Assembly (NCBI GenBank): GCA_025331445.1
Contig: JAIWNE010000022.1
Coordinates: 248,001 to 312,000 of the forward strand
DNA: 64,000 nucleotides
Source: Blakeslea trispora
Lineage: Eukaryota > Mucoromycota > Mucoromycetes > Mucorales > Choanephoraceae
Reading direction: 5' to 3'
The position numbers were made by a program, and so were the translations under genes. The notes beneath the pieces are model-generated. The model was not told the DNA's origin. It made no database searches and saw only the letters and a program-made list of their open reading frames with translations. Positions 31,501 to 43,181 of this stretch are shown piece by piece; within the stretch, counting starts at the first letter, position 1; the number at the start of each line of letters is the position of its first letter.

Positions 31501-33477
31501 GATGTTTCTATAAGGGATACGCGATCAACTTTAATAGCATAAGAAAGTATGCGGTAAATATAAGCATGTAATCACAAAATATGAAATATCTGAACAGCTC
31601 TTTTTTTATTATTCTTTTATGCTAATAGATTATGGCGTCAATGGAATTGCAAAGAAAGTGAGAAAAAGACTAGCATATCACAGAGAAGAAACAGGTTTAA
31701 TTGTGAATGTGAAGATCAGTTTCTTTATTTCTTGAGGCTGTTTGTCTTTTCCTTCTGACCTTGTGCTGCTCTGCTAACTATTGCTTGAGCAAGTTTGGTC
31801 TAATACTGAAGGACTTGTACAGGGTTGTTTCAAATCAACAAACTTTTTGTACTCTAAAGCCAAGTTATGTTCTTGTTATTATCATGATTAAATGAAGCAA
31901 CAATCCATTCTTGTCAAGAATAAGCTCCCTTTTTTTTGTTGTTATTTGATTTGTATACAAGTATGGTGTTGGTCTTTACTGGTAACTCAAATAATCATTA
32001 TGATCTACTGCTAGTCATATATTTTTAAAGTGGCACAATCACAACAGTAACAAAACTTGGAAGGTTTTCAACCCCTTTTTTTTTCTTGCTTATTCATACA
32101 AATGCTCTGTGATCTTTTCGTTTATTCCTTGAAGCAATTCTGTTGATGAAGGACACACTTAATAGCAGTAGATCAAGATGCGTACAACATAAACCTAGAG
32201 AGCTTTGCAAGGCTCTTGATTGGTACATTTTAGGGGAGCAAAAGAGAAAGAGAAAAAAAAAGCACTAAAAAAAAATCATAATCTGAAACAGACTCTGCTG
32301 AACGAATGAGGATACAGCTAGTGATGATAACAGTCATTTTAGGGTATTCAGCAGCTGATAAGGGGGGATTCTCTTACGATTGAGATATGTGTACTTGTGC
32401 TGTATCATTCTGAAGTTGAAGATTTGAAGCTGATACATCCATAGTTGAAACATTTAAGCAATCATTGTGTTAAGTTTAAAGCGATATTGCCCTCCAAACC
32501 AAAGACAAACAGACAAGAACAAGAGGAAAGTTGTATTCTATCAAGAGATAAACAACTCAAAGTTTGTCAAAGAGAGAAGTCCTTTCCGGTCAATAAGAAG
32601 ATAGCTTACTATTTCTTTTTTAGACATGCTTTTGTTGATTATCATGTTGCATTAAGATATTGATTATCATCATCATTTTATTATGCCTTTGTTTGGGAAT
32701 AACTTAAATTTGGTTTTTTTGAATATAAATACCAGCTTGATTTCATCTTGCCCCCCCTCCTTTATTTTTCTATATGCAAAAAAGTTGCCTTTGCTTAATT
32801 TAGTAGTTGACCATTGATCTTCTTTAAAGAGTAAATAAAATATAGATTATCAACATCAGAGTTCATTTTCTTTGCTTTTTGCGCAAGTCCGACCAAATCG
32901 GATTGGTCCGATAAGCTTAAAGTAGATGGGAATAACCTAATTATAAATCGATCAAATGAAAAAGCAAGGATACATAAGAAAAAAGGGAGAAACATAGTGT
33001 ATACAAGCTAGAAATCAAGAACAAATGATAACAATGGCTTTTTTACCTGTCTTGGGTTTTCTTACTGAGAATAGACTGTTTGTCATAGTAGTAGAAAGCC
33101 CAAAAAAAGCCAATTTCTTTCTGTATTTGAATTACCGAGCGTACCCAATGATAACACAATGAGTCATTCTATTTCTAGGCTTTCTACTCTCCGGTTATAT
33201 TAAAGTGCGAGAAAATATTTTCTCAACAATTTTCTTTCTTTTTTCTTTTTCACTCTTCTTTATACAACTTGAGCTTTAGCTTACATACTCTTTGATTTTA
33301 ACACATCCTTAAAGCAATAACCCACTCTCTCTCTTTTTTTAATTATTTTAACCTACTTTTGAAACCCTTGAAAAACCCCCAATATTATTTGTTATTTGTA
33401 AAAAGTGTACATTTTGAAAAAAGATAAAATGTACGCTACTAGATTTTAAACACCCCCTTCTCCCTCTCTTTTTTTTT
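28529..33477. other. Gene-poor region, about 5 kb
   Basis: No gene could be supported. A 189-codon minus-strand frame at 29215-29784 (ATG at 29784) and plus-strand coding-like fragments at 30195-30416, 30595-30882 and about 31275-31480 have no recognised family. An imperfect CGG dyad lies near 32888-32911. The stretch separates the SKT5-like gene from the GATA gene and may hold its regulatory DNA. Confidence 0.4.
29215..29784 (-). CDS. Possible hypothetical protein (weak)
   Basis: The frame opens with an ATG and its first ~115 residues have normal protein composition (for example LNNYRSAFDGFQDAYMTFN). The C-terminal part turns into Phe/Lys/Ser-rich sequence typical of translated AT-rich intron or intergenic DNA, so a true gene would end or splice earlier. 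I recognise no family. It could be a pseudogene or chance. Confidence 0.22.
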   Translation of the reverse strand: MVYTVRLSPKKNNSFLVKSNMQLILIVAVRKLDYTQLNNYRSAFDGFQDAYMTFNRLVGDGYESDLQTLLDLICPLLFCLMATCVNQVLPKSVAQEAFESKEKKTSGEHFQRMLYTQMKRSSKQKDNNARVCSGPCHFLFFCFCVSSWLLSFFFKKKRLIAVYFEFNFIAYVKHQWMINLFKRLFRGVL

Positions 33478-33566
33478 AAAAAGTTAAATAAGTTAAAAAA
33501 AAAAAGTTAAATAAGTTAAAAAAAAAAAAAGTTAAATCAAGTTTAAAGAAAAAAAAATAAGTTAAA
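33478..33566. repeat. Short tandem AT repeat upstream of the GATA gene
   Basis: The word AAGTTAAATAAGTTAAA recurs several times with A-runs between, 135-220 bp before the start codon. It probably falls in the promoter or 5' UTR. Confidence 0.7.
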
Positions 33567-33700
33567 AAAATGGCCTACTTTTATATGTTTAATGGAAAGC
33601 ACGTAGGAAACGACGTAGATTGAACTAGAAAAACAACCCAACATCAAACACATACTAAACAAGCACACAAATTAATATCCCTGGATACATACAACGTCCA

Positions 33701-34753
33701 ATGAACACAAACACTTTTGATCAAGCCTTCTTTTTTCCTACCCTGGAAGACCCTTTGCTCTTTCAACAACCTCATCAACAGGTTCAGCCTCTTTCTGAAG
33801 ACACTGTTACCCCTCTCTTTTCTGACTTCTTCAAGGACTCAAATGCAGTTGTTGACCAACTGTTTAATTCTTATACCTCACCAGTCTCATCTCCCGACTC
33901 TTCTGCCTCTGAAACCCTTGATAGTCCTCCTACTCATCTTTTACAAGATAACTTTTTAGATGATATCCTAAACTCTCCTGTCTCTGACTTTAACTGCATG
34001 GATCTAGCCACTCAATTTGACTCGCTTATTCAAGATATGCCTTCACCTACTGCGGTTAAGCCCAAGGAAGAAGAAGAAGCTGTCCTCAAGCCTCGTCCTA
34101 GCAAGAAAAACCATCTTCAAGGTCAATCTACTATGTCTATCAAGATTACTACAAACAAGTCTCAACGTCCTGCACGCAAGTTGGAATGCTTTAACTGTAA
34201 AGTAACCAAGACACCCTTGTGGCGTAGAACACCTGATCGTCAACATTCTCTCTGTAATGCTTGCGGTCTCTATTACAAGCAATATAATGCACACCGTCCT
34301 CTTCATGTCAGAAACAAGACCCATACCATTCGTGCCCATCCTTATGCCTGTGAGCGTGTGTTGCCAATGACGATTCATAAAGTAGAACCACCTACACCTA
34401 TGCCTGCCAAGGAAGAAGAATTGAGTGAATCAAATCAAGAGTGTGCCAATTGCCATCAAACTCAAACACCCCTCTGGCGTAAGAATGAACGTGGTGAACC
34501 TGTCTGTAATGCCTGTGGTCTATATGCCAAACTTCATCATCGCGATCGTCCTGCTGAAATGAGAAAGACGACTATTCAAAGACGTCGTCGTGACTGGAAC
34601 ACAGAAGAAGTACAAGAAACCAGCTTAGACACAGAAGAAGATACTCGTTTTGTTTCACTCTTGCTTCAGATGGATCGTCCTCAGATGCATGGTTTTCTTG
34701 ATATGCTTGAACGTCGTTGCGATCTATTAAAGACTTTACTTGATACTCAATAA
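33701..34753 (+). CDS. GATA-type transcription factor with two zinc fingers
   Basis: One exon, 350 residues. The N-terminal 150 residues are acidic/Ser-rich, like an activation region. Finger 1 (about residues 163-187) is C-x2-C-x18-C-x2-C (CFNC...CNAC) with TPLWRR. Finger 2 (about 247-270) is C-x2-C-x17-C-x2-C (CANC...CNAC) with TPLWRK. Fungal siderophore repressors (SRE/SreA) also have two fingers but carry a cysteine-rich stretch between them; here only one Cys lies in the linker, so iron sensing of that kind is not supported. It binds GATA DNA in the nucleus; the target pathway (nitrogen, light or development) cannot be told. Large AT-rich flanks suggest complex regulation. Confidence 0.92.
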   Translation: MNTNTFDQAFFFPTLEDPLLFQQPHQQVQPLSEDTVTPLFSDFFKDSNAVVDQLFNSYTSPVSSPDSSASETLDSPPTHLLQDNFLDDILNSPVSDFNCMDLATQFDSLIQDMPSPTAVKPKEEEEAVLKPRPSKKNHLQGQSTMSIKITTNKSQRPARKLECFNCKVTKTPLWRRTPDRQHSLCNACGLYYKQYNAHRPLHVRNKTHTIRAHPYACERVLPMTIHKVEPPTPMPAKEEELSESNQECANCHQTQTPLWRKNERGEPVCNACGLYAKLHHRDRPAEMRKTTIQRRRRDWNTEEVQETSLDTEEDTRFVSLLLQMDRPQMHGFLDMLERRCDLLKTLLDTQ

Positions 34754-35131
34754 TAAAATAAATATTTTTACGATTTTAAAACAATAAGCTTTTTATTCTA
34801 TTTGATTCCATGAATATTATTTGGACCAATAAATGGGTAAAAAATTCTTAAAAGGGGAATTTTCAAAGTATCTCGATTTGACTTTTTGAACATTTTGTAT
34901 CCATCGCCCGATTTAAAGAAGTCGTTTCCATCGAACAAAACAGATTCTTTTTTTTTTTTTTTATGTGGCACCTGTACAATAAGACAAAAAAAAACAAAAA
35001 AAAGGGCCCTTCTTTCTTTCTTTCTTTCTTTTTATCACTATTCTATCTTGACCACTTCTTTTTTTCTTTTTCTTTCTTTCTTATTACCTACTTGTACGAA
35101 ATTTCATTTAAAAAAAAGACACACACACTAT
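34754..35131. promoter_or_regulatory. Intergenic with CT-rich promoter tract
   Basis: The GATA gene 3' end has an AATAAA-like signal shortly after the stop. From about 35005 to 35090 a TTTC/CT-rich pyrimidine tract precedes the next start codon. No other feature is seen. Confidence 0.5.
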
Positions 35132-35735
35132 ATGGACGATACATTACTTCAATTTGAAGAGAGTTTAGAAGCTTTAGAGAAACAGAGAGAAAGTCTCGAA
35201 ATAGCAATGAGAGAGATGGGTGCAGAATGTAGTGAGAGGTAAAAAATAAAAAAAAAATCCTAGAAAACTGGTGAAAAATTAGAGTTAAAAAAAAAGGGAA
35301 TTTAACAAAAAAAACAAAAAAAAAAATTAACCTTCCTTCTTCTTTAGTGAAATAAACCATGGTTGGTTAACGAATTTCAGTCTGAATCTGAACTCCACTT
35401 CTCAGTTAAAAGAGGATACCAACAATAAAAACTTTACAGGCGCATTACCCACGCCACTCTTTCATCTGATTCAATCCTCAAATGCTGGTCCATCTCACGA
35501 TTATTTGCAGACACTATTGAATGTGAATGAAGAGATTTTAGCACAAAGTCTGGCAGCCTCTAATTCTTCAGCTATGATAGATGATACCCATGACAGCCCT
35601 GAACCACACTTTGTCACACAACAGAATGAAATGCCAGCATTGGCAATCATTTCCCCTCCTCTCTCTCATAACGAAGTACCTGTAAATCCTACACAATTAT
35701 TTACACCACCCATCACACCACCTGAAGAACATTAA
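35132..35735 (+). CDS. Hypothetical protein with N-terminal coiled coil, two exons
   Basis: Exons 35132-35238 and 35348-35735 join in frame to give 164 residues. The N terminus (LLQFEESLEALEKQRESLEI) is predicted coiled coil with heptad spacing. The rest is polar and Pro/Ser-rich, ending TPPITPPEEH. I recognise no family. The ATG follows a pyrimidine-rich leader like those of neighbouring genes, and the spliced frame is clean, so it is probably real. Partner and role are unknown. Confidence 0.65.
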
Positions 35736-36271
35736 TTATTTTTATACTTGACAATTTATTGAAATAAATAAAATAAAAAAAAATAAAAAAATAGAGAAAA
35801 AAAAAAAAGAAAAACTTGGAGGAAAATGTTGGATTTTTAAAGAAACTCATGTGTTTTTTTAAAATGGAAAATAAAATGAAAGGGGATCGACATAACAAGC
35901 CAAGAAAAAGATGAATGATGTTAGCAACCCAGAGTGTGGTAACACTACATTGCAATTAAGGTTTTATGAGGGATCTGCATGGTAGGTCCTATGAGGGAAA
36001 TTCAAAATCCTCAGAAGAGTACCTTATTGGATCATCTCGTTTATTAAGTGTAATGTGACAAGATCAATTCCAACCTTTTAAGGCTAACTTGTAAAAAAAA
36101 AAATTTATATTATTATTTACAACTCCACACATAGATAAAGGAAGAGGGGCCATATATCAGAACAGATTTTGCTTTTTTTTTTATTTTATTTTCTTATTTT
36201 GTGAATTCTACCTTTTTATTATTATTATCTATTTATTTATATACTTTTTGTTTTTAAAAAACACATACGCT
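35736..36271. other. Intergenic, T-rich before the next gene
   Basis: No gene seen. A-rich runs follow the previous stop and T-rich runs precede the start of the Con7-like gene. Confidence 0.5.
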
Positions 36272-37413
36272 ATGAACCCCTCCAACACAGTATCATCTAC
36301 TCCTGAAATTCCTTCAACTAATATGTACTATAACTCAACAAACTCACCTACTACTAATACAGAATATTATTCTTCATCATCTATTTACTTGTCATCATCA
36401 CAGCCTTCGTCTGATATGTCCGTAGTCACTGCTGCTGCTGTGGCTGCTGCTGCTGCTGGTTTGCCTAATTCATTACCCCCTTTGTCTGATCTATTACCAA
36501 ACACGACATCATCTAAACATCCGCTTGAAAAACCAGAGCCTTTCATCTCTTCACATGTGGCACTTTTACCTTCACAACCTCAATATCGAAAGAGTCAAGA
36601 TTATTCACGCATGTACCCTGAGCCTGATCCTCATAGAAGAAGTTTTGTATCATCGCAACAAAATGGATATTATGTCTATCCTTCTCCTGCCCATTCAACT
36701 TTTCCAACAAACACTACACCGGTTGTTCCATCTACCGATCTTTCCAATTACCCTCCCCCAACATCTTCTGTGTACGGACGAAACTCAATCTACCAAAACC
36801 TGCCTTCTCCACCTACTTCAGTGGATGGTGTCTTGATGGCCAACGAACAATCCTTGATGCATTGCCATCAAAGTCAAAAGGTATTCTCTTTTGTCTCTCT
36901 TCCCGGTATGAATCAAAAGAAAAGACCTAGAAGGAAATTCCATGAAGTAGAAAGACTATATCAATGTAACTATCCCAGTTGCTCAAAAGCCTATGGTACT
37001 TTAAACCATTTAAATGCACATGTGTCTATGCAGCGTCATGTAAGTTACATGTTGAAACTCTATCTTTCTCTCTTTTTTTTTTTACTTATGTATATTTCTA
37101 GGGCCCTAAAAGACAACCTTCGGAATTTAAGGAACTTCGTAAAATGTGGAGAAAACAAAAGAGAGATAGTAAGCAGCGCTCTAATTCTCTCGAAAGCTTT
37201 CAAGATACAGCACCCCCTCCTATGGATTCCGATGGTCCTAATGATTTGTTAAATCAACCTCATTATATGCCTCCTCCTCCTTGTACTTCAGCTTCCTTTA
37301 TGCCATCACAACAATCACAACAATCAGAAAGCAATTTTCATGCTCCTCATTGGATAAACCAACGTTCCGTATATCCAGCTGCTTCTACTCATTTTATGCC
37401 TCTTGGATATTAA
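36272..37413 (+). CDS. Con7-type C2H2 zinc-finger transcription factor
   Basis: Exons 36272-37039 and 37102-37413 give 359 residues. The N-terminal 210 residues are Ser/Thr/Pro-rich with a poly-Ala stretch. From about residue 209 comes the Con7 signature: FSFVSLPGM, KKRPRRKF, YQCNYPSCSKAYGTLNHLNAH (C-x4-C-x12-H-x5-H) and, across the intron, GPKRQPSEFKELRK. Con7 of Magnaporthe controls infection-related morphogenesis and chitin synthase expression; homologues act in conidiation and development. The gene uses the ATG at 36272, the first in frame after the T-rich leader. The C terminus is Pro/Gln/Ser-rich. Confidence is high for the family, moderate for the role in this fungus. Confidence 0.9.
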
Positions 37414-40400
37414 GTTTCCTTTTTTTTTTCTCTCTTTCTTTCTTTTTTTTTTTTCAATATTTAATAGAAAACCCAAATTGCTGTAGTTATAACCTTGTTT
37501 TTTTTATTTCTTACAAATTATGCCATTGTATTCACACGAATAAAGAATAAGCCATTTTAACTATGTAAGAAAGTTTTCCCTTTTTTTAAAATGACGTGCT
37601 TTTAATTATTTAAAGATAAGCTTTTTTTAATTTCAACAAACGCTTCATCTGTCTCATATTCTTTGAGCCGATCGATTTCTTTTTTCTTAAAAAGGTGCTT
37701 TGTTGTTGTTTATACAAGGGCAATTTCAAAAAAGAAGCACTTCTTGTACCATCTTTAGTTTTAGTCATTAAAGGAACTCTTCTTTTTTAATTTTTCCAAC
37801 TGACGCTTAAAGAATTGACCCACAATATACTTGCTTTGATTTGCAAGGCACCACGTGTTTTAATGAGAGAGTTTTTTTTTCTGCCTTTTCTCTCACTCTC
37901 TTTTTTTTTTTTTTACTTGTTTCATGAAAGAAATAAACCTAGTCAAACGTAAAGCAAGAGAGTACCAAATTTTCAATTTATTGACATATTGCCTCACTCC
38001 TTTTTTTTTATAAGAAAGTTGATAAATAGAGCCAGAAAAAAAAAGAAAGAAAGTATGCCAAATATAATAGAATATTTTGCTACAAGTAAAATTAGGAAAG
38101 GAAAGAGAATATTCTGTTTTCGCTGCCTTGTTTTGGGTGATACATTACAAACACAGAAAAGGGATTTTATTGTCGTCATGGATTTTAGAGTTAATTAAAT
38201 GATGTACACAAACCAAATTAAATTAATCAACAGTTCGTGCGGAGATTGAGCCCGGTCTTCTTCACTACCCTCTCCTTTGTATTTTATTGTTCAACACATT
38301 GTTTTTATTGTGTGAAATCTGATAGTCAAATTGACTTAAGGAAGGTATTTGATTGAGCAGCTATTGCAGAATACTCGATACAATCTAAACTACTTACACA
38401 ACTGACTTGACATGTATGAACTAGTCTCATGTTTCAGAAAGGCTCTCAGCATTTGCTATTCACAAAATAGGTTTTAATAATAACAAAAAAAAAAGTCTTT
38501 TAAAGGCATCAAGCCAGTCCACCAACGCCTTTAATATAAAGTGCGATACGGGGTTTTGTTTAGAAAAAGCACATTGTCTCGTTAGCCCAATAAGCACATG
38601 ACGACTTTATCAATCTTGTAAAACTTAAATAAGCTAAACTAGCAAATACATTAACATAAAAGAAAACTACCTGTTTCCTGAATGACTCATTTGAATATTG
38701 TTCCGTTTGTCATCTCTTTTTTTTTCATTGCTTCTGTAACTTTTCACAATGAGGATTTCATAAACCGTAAACAGTGGCATGGAATGAAGATCATAAGCAA
38801 AGTTTTCTTGTTTGTCTGTATCCCCCTCTCTTCTCTTTGCTCGGTTACACTATGATTCTTGTTTTATTATGGCTATCTAGCATGCATGTGTTTTGCCTAG
38901 TCCTGATACTTTGAACAACACATACAAACGAAAGGATTTTTTTTGAGTATACGCAACAGAAGAGGGATATACACCACAACATAACCAAGCTAACTTTTAT
39001 CACATTTATCAGGCATGACATGATGCTCCAGCACCTTCATAACTAAATGTATATCAAAAAGAAAAAATGTTTGCACAGTTTTTAAGACAAAAAGATGACA
39101 CACTTTCAAAAACAACATGATGGTTTTTTCCTCTTGTTATTTGCTTTTTGCTCAAGTTCTAGGCTAAACTGTTCACGTCTAGCATGACCTGCCAGCACTA
39201 GCTAGGTAAGACTACTTGTGCCTCTGTCTAAAGTATCTTTTCGCTCTATTTCACTCACCCTGATCTTTTTGATACGAATGAGTATGCCTGCCCCTTGCCC
39301 AATCTCATAGTTTCCGAAAACGGGTATGAGCACTGTTGCGTCAAGTACGACAAAAAAGATAAGAAAGACGCCAACTGGAAAGAAGCTGGAAACTATTACT
39401 GGCGTGCCGCCTGGCGTGCCTTTTTTTTTTGGAGTCTCAATAAAAATAGTGTATGACTCCTCAAGTATTTTGTTTTCGAGTTGTAGGATTGGATTTTTTT
39501 TTTTGCTTGCATGCTATGAATCAGAGCTTCAAGTTTGTGGTACTTTTTTTTGTTTTCCTTGATGCAATTTAATATACCTCACTGCTATTCAAACACTAAG
39601 AAAAAAAAAGTGAATGTTTTCAGCAAGATAGGCATATATTCAAGTTATTTTGCCATGTATTGCAGTCATTTGTTTGTGATTCAAAGAATATGCTTATATT
39701 TTAAATGAGAGCAATAAAGAAGAGCAGAGGAAGATTTAATAACTCTGGGGAAAATAGTGGATGACTGTCAATGAGCAATCAATAGCTTTGTTCATTCGAA
39801 TGAATTGCCTATTTAAATGACAATTGATGTTTTCAGAAGGCTCTTGATGTATCGCTTCAGTCTAAGTTTGTCATAGCTGCATTGATTGTAGGCCAAACAG
39901 GCTCAATTCGTCTTCTTGCCCATGATGCGATCTAGCAATTTATGCCTACATGTTGGGATAAACGAATGAAAAGGCTTGCTACCAATTTTAAATAGTGCAT
40001 CATTGTATCGAAATAGAATAGGAAAGAATATACAGTACAATTTGGTACACCAAGAGTATATGAAGCAATTTGGGTACATTTAGGAACATTAAGCCTGTGG
40101 AGTTCACAGACAAGAGTGTTGACATCAAAGCAAGTCTTAGTATCGCCTACTTCTTCTGCAATACCAAAGCAGATTCCTTTCTCTACAATTGTCTAAATCA
40201 TAAGCACAATAAACAATATGAGCTGTATAAACAGACAAACCACTGAGACAAGCATATCTATGTATGAATTACTGTATAGCTGGTTGTATGTCATAATTAA
40301 CTTGAATGCTTTCGCATCAACATATCACTTTATTCTCTCTCTTACTGCAGAATAATGAACAGTGATCACTATAAATTATCTATGTTAACCCTTTCCTCTT

Positions 40401-43181
40401 TTCGTAATAATGACAAAAACTTGTTCGTTTTGTATCACGAAACAAAGAAACAAGATGTACAGCAATATACACTAGCTTATACGAAGAATAAACAACAATC
40501 AATACATCACCCAATGAGGAAATTTGATCAGTAATGTGGTCAATCTGCTTTACAAAAGCAAAGAAAAAAGGATTATTTTCCCTTACTCTTTTTCAGTGTG
40601 ATTTCTTTATATACTAGCACAAATACATAAAGCCCTAGTTCTATTCCATACATAAAAAGGGATGTCTATGATTTGTTACAAAGCGATTTAGTAGAACAAA
40701 GACTGAAGAAGTTCTTTTTAGTTTATCGAAAACATGTGTATGAGCTCTTTTCTCTTTCTCTCTCCAGCTTTGCCTTGCAATATCAAAGGCCCCATGAAAG
40801 TCATGTACGCATTTAACAATAAGGACCCACAGAGAAAAGGAGAACATGAGCTTAACAGAACGACAGGTAGAAAAGATCAGGATGACCGAAATGAAGCGAA
40901 AAGATGCATTAGACAGAGGTATAGGTAGCCATACCTAGCTGATGCTGGTAGGCTGTACCAGGAATCTTGGTGCAACAATAAAATTCCAGTGCATAATTTT
41001 TAATTGAAAGTGCGCAAATGATTTTTCCTTTGGATGTATGGGGCAAAAAAAAAAAAACTTTATCCAGAGATAACTTTTATTTTGTCCGCAAATTTGTGAT
41101 CAAAAAACGCTTGATAAAATATCCGTTTATCAGATACTCTTACGTATTCTATATTTTATCAATCAGAGTACATGCGTTTGTCTCTTGGTGCTTCATTAGT
41201 AAGCTCTGCCAATCCTATATTCAACTATTCTGCAGCCTCGAGGAACAAACAGCTTGTCGTTTTCTTGCTGGTGTTTGCTGATATGAGCATGATCAAGTTT
41301 TATGTTTAAAATTTATAAATAGACAGTTGAGGTGTCTGTTGTTCAAAAACACTTTTAATCAAACTAAGTCTTCTGAGAGCCTTGAACCTTAGCAAGCTAA
41401 CTAATATGTGATCATCGGATGGTTTCTTTACATTCTTTCTAATTTTGCTTCAAGATTCTGGCTTCTTTACAAAAAGAAGACATCTTTATACGAGATTGAT
41501 CAGGCAAAGTAGTTACTCAAATGTATTATACAAAAGGATTGATGGTTGAAGTAAACTGAAGGCATTCGAGCGCCAAAAAAGTTATAGTGCATACTATAGA
41601 TAACCAAAGAATGACCTCTGAATTCGAGCTATTACTGACCTTGTTTTCTTTTTTCTTTTGTCTTGGTTCGCTTCAATCATCCATTGACTCTAGTTTGCCT
41701 TTTTTTTTATGATAAAAAAAAGGTTCTCAAAAATGATTAAAAGACTTGCTTAGCTGAAATTTTAGACAGATTATTTGTTGCTTTTTTGATAGTGCAACGT
41801 TGAAATGTCTTTTTTGTTTATCAATAAACTTAGACTGCAGACCTATGCTTCGCTTTTGTTCTATCAGTGTAAATCATTGGGGGCTCACTGGGCTCATGTT
41901 GATGCTTACATAAACTATTGTGACACACGGAGAAGGAGATAGTACAATGCAAAGCTTTTCTCTGAAAGAAGAGCAAACAAACGATGATCAAGGACTGATT
42001 CTTTTCATGCTCTCGTAACTAAAAGTTAATACATAGAAGGGATGATTATCGAAAAAGTATCTCTTTAGCAAACGGCCTTTTTGACACGGCAGAATAGGCG
42101 GTCTTTAAATATTTAATTGTCTTGAAAAAGATTGCCTCAAAATTCATCCTAAAATGCAATCCATTTAAAGGCAAACAGAACTTTTTACACGTATAGACGT
42201 CCTCATGAACTGTGAATGGAAGGAAAAGAGGAACTAGCAATATAAAAAAGCCAGAAGAAAGGTCTTAAAAAGAAAAACCAGTCTTTCAGAAGACAATAAG
42301 AAAGTGTGTTAAAATTTGGGGGTAAAAAAAAAATTCAAGGTCACAAACAACGCTTGGACAGAAAAATCCCCATTTAAAATTAAAGAGAAAAAAATAACCA
42401 AGCAAAGTGGCTTGACGTGTCGGACAGAAGGTTGTCAAAGATAATTGTGGCATTTTCATAGATTTAATTTAAAGCAACAAAAAGCTTCACACTAATGATT
42501 CGGCAAGGCTGCATAAAAGAAATCTGATTCTTACCTAAACCCAAGTCCTTTTGTTTCTTTCTCACGCACATACACAAACCTCATAAACTTTCAAGTTCCC
42601 CTGTAATTTATTGCTTGAGCCAATGCTTTCCATTATATTCTATAAAGAAAAGGAAGCAATGAAAGAAAAAGAGAGTAAGCCGCTATCTATTGATATCGGG
42701 GGGATACCTGCACAGTGCTCAACCCCAAAACACAGCAATCCCCAAAACCAAAAAAAAGAAGATCGAGGAAAGGCTTTCAAGCCCAAAGGAAAAATAATGA
42801 TAACATACCCGCTTGTTGGGGTACTGGCCACATTTCTGATACAATGATTGGCAGTCACTTCAAACTCAGTAGTCAGTGTAAAGAAGTATCTGTTTTACAA
42901 CCGGGAAAGGTGGGGAAACAAATTAACTCTTTAGAAAGGAAGGGGAGAATTATCTGTTTTATTCTTTTCTTCTTTATCCTTTTCTTCTCTTTTTTTACAT
43001 TTATCTTTTATACATAATTTCTTTAATCTGTGGGAGACGGACTAAAGCTATTAATTGTACATAGAAAAAGAAGATACAGGAAAAACAAAAGACGACAGAT
43101 ACCATCACTTAATTTACTTGGGAGAACTATACTTAACTTAATAAACAATCCAAAACCAAAAGAGCCTCTTATATATACACA
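37414..43181. other. Gene-poor region, about 5.8 kb
   Basis: No gene could be supported on either strand; the short open frames are low-complexity translations of AT-rich DNA. It holds several T/A runs and no recognised transposon, tRNA or terminal repeats. The last 60 bases before 43182 are the ACC1 leader. Promoter or non-coding RNA functions are possible but not visible. Confidence 0.45.

Noticed and set aside
38231..38282. A tRNA-like T-loop word on the minus strand
   Set aside because: The bases flanking the loop do not pair into a T stem and no acceptor or anticodon stem can be formed.
42611..42847. A 78-codon frame before ACC1
   Set aside because: Its composition is that of translated AT-rich intergenic DNA, with no family or splice partners.
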